Below are positions 63,868-64,000 of a DNA stretch of 64,000 nt, piece by piece; within the stretch, counting starts at the first letter, position 1; every line of letters starts with the position of its first letter. A program made the translations under genes and the position numbers. Source of the DNA: Cordylochernes scorpioides (taxonomy: Eukaryota; Arthropoda; Arachnida; Pseudoscorpiones; Chernetidae); assembly GCA_030710605.1 (NCBI GenBank), contig CP092877.1:74308232-74372231 (forward strand), in the 5' to 3' direction. The notes under the pieces were generated by a model. That model saw nothing but the letters and a program-made list of their open reading frames with translations. It made no database searches and was not told where the DNA came from.

Positions 63868-64000
63868 ACAATGTAAACAATATAATATAAAGCGGCTTGT
63901 GATTGTAAAACGACATTTGAAAACTATCCCGCATGTGTTTCTTTTCAACGCGATAAATCAGAATTTATTTCAAGGAGAAATAACAATTATTTCTAATGTT
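63868..64000 (-). mobile_element. SINE-1 3' part, running off the window
   Basis: Reverse complement of the SINE-1 body: GAAACACATGCGGGATAGTT, TGTCGTTTTACAATCACAAG and CCGCTTTATATTATATT. The rest lies beyond the window. Confidence 0.7.

Overview
This is an AT-rich eukaryotic window, almost certainly from an arthropod. Support comes from the repeat fauna: Jockey and R1/I-type non-LTR retrotransposons, Gypsy and BEL/Pao LTR elements, mariner and other IS630-Tc1-mariner transposons, a hAT remnant, many short Helitrons and tRNA-derived SINEs. Two single-exon genes look like arthropod multigene families, one with ankyrin repeats and one with C2H2 zinc fingers. There are no bacterial operons, rRNA genes or CRISPR arrays. 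I cannot fix the order; an insect such as a parasitoid wasp or an arachnid would both fit.

Layout. 0-2 kb: a 32-bp minisatellite cut by Helitron termini, then a Helitron. 2.3-8.3 kb: an LTR-like copy, the 3' half of a Gypsy element (minus) and a 5'-truncated R1/I-type LINE (LINE-A, plus) carrying a SINE. 8.6-11.7 kb: a foldback element, two Helitrons head to tail, and a mariner. 12.1-16.4 kb: a Tc1/mariner-like element (element A) with an intact transposase ORF, invaded by two solo LTRs. 16.4-22.4 kb: a second LINE (LINE-C) invaded by a SINE, by a complete two-LTR retrotransposon and by a solo LTR. 22.4-29 kb: LINE-B (minus, same family as LINE-A) with LINE-D inserted. 29.1-31.4 kb: a broken second copy of element A (element B). 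31.4-37 kb: Helitron-type repeats, a LINE-D-like fragment, a BEL/Pao fragment with a hAT remnant, and a 130-bp tandem array. 37.4-38.6 kb: ankyrin gene. 38.95-45.56 kb: three Jockey copies stacked on one target site. 46-55 kb: Helitrons, two of them carrying a tRNA-Gly sequence, a Penelope-like hairpin and the zinc-finger gene. 55-64 kb: SINE, LINE, MITE and hairpin remnants.

The most unusual object is the LTR retrotransposon at 17996-21067. Between identical-length LTRs it encodes Gag with zinc knuckles, a protease-like domain and the first part of reverse transcriptase. The rest of pol is replaced by a KH RNA-binding domain that resembles the third KH domain of hnRNP K, fused in frame to an integrase C-terminal tail. 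It looks like capture of a host mRNA segment by a retrotransposon.

Only the ankyrin and zinc-finger genes look like ordinary host genes. Nearly all other coding sequence is mobile-element derived, and most of it is frameshifted. All family assignments are from reading the translations by eye; no database search was run.
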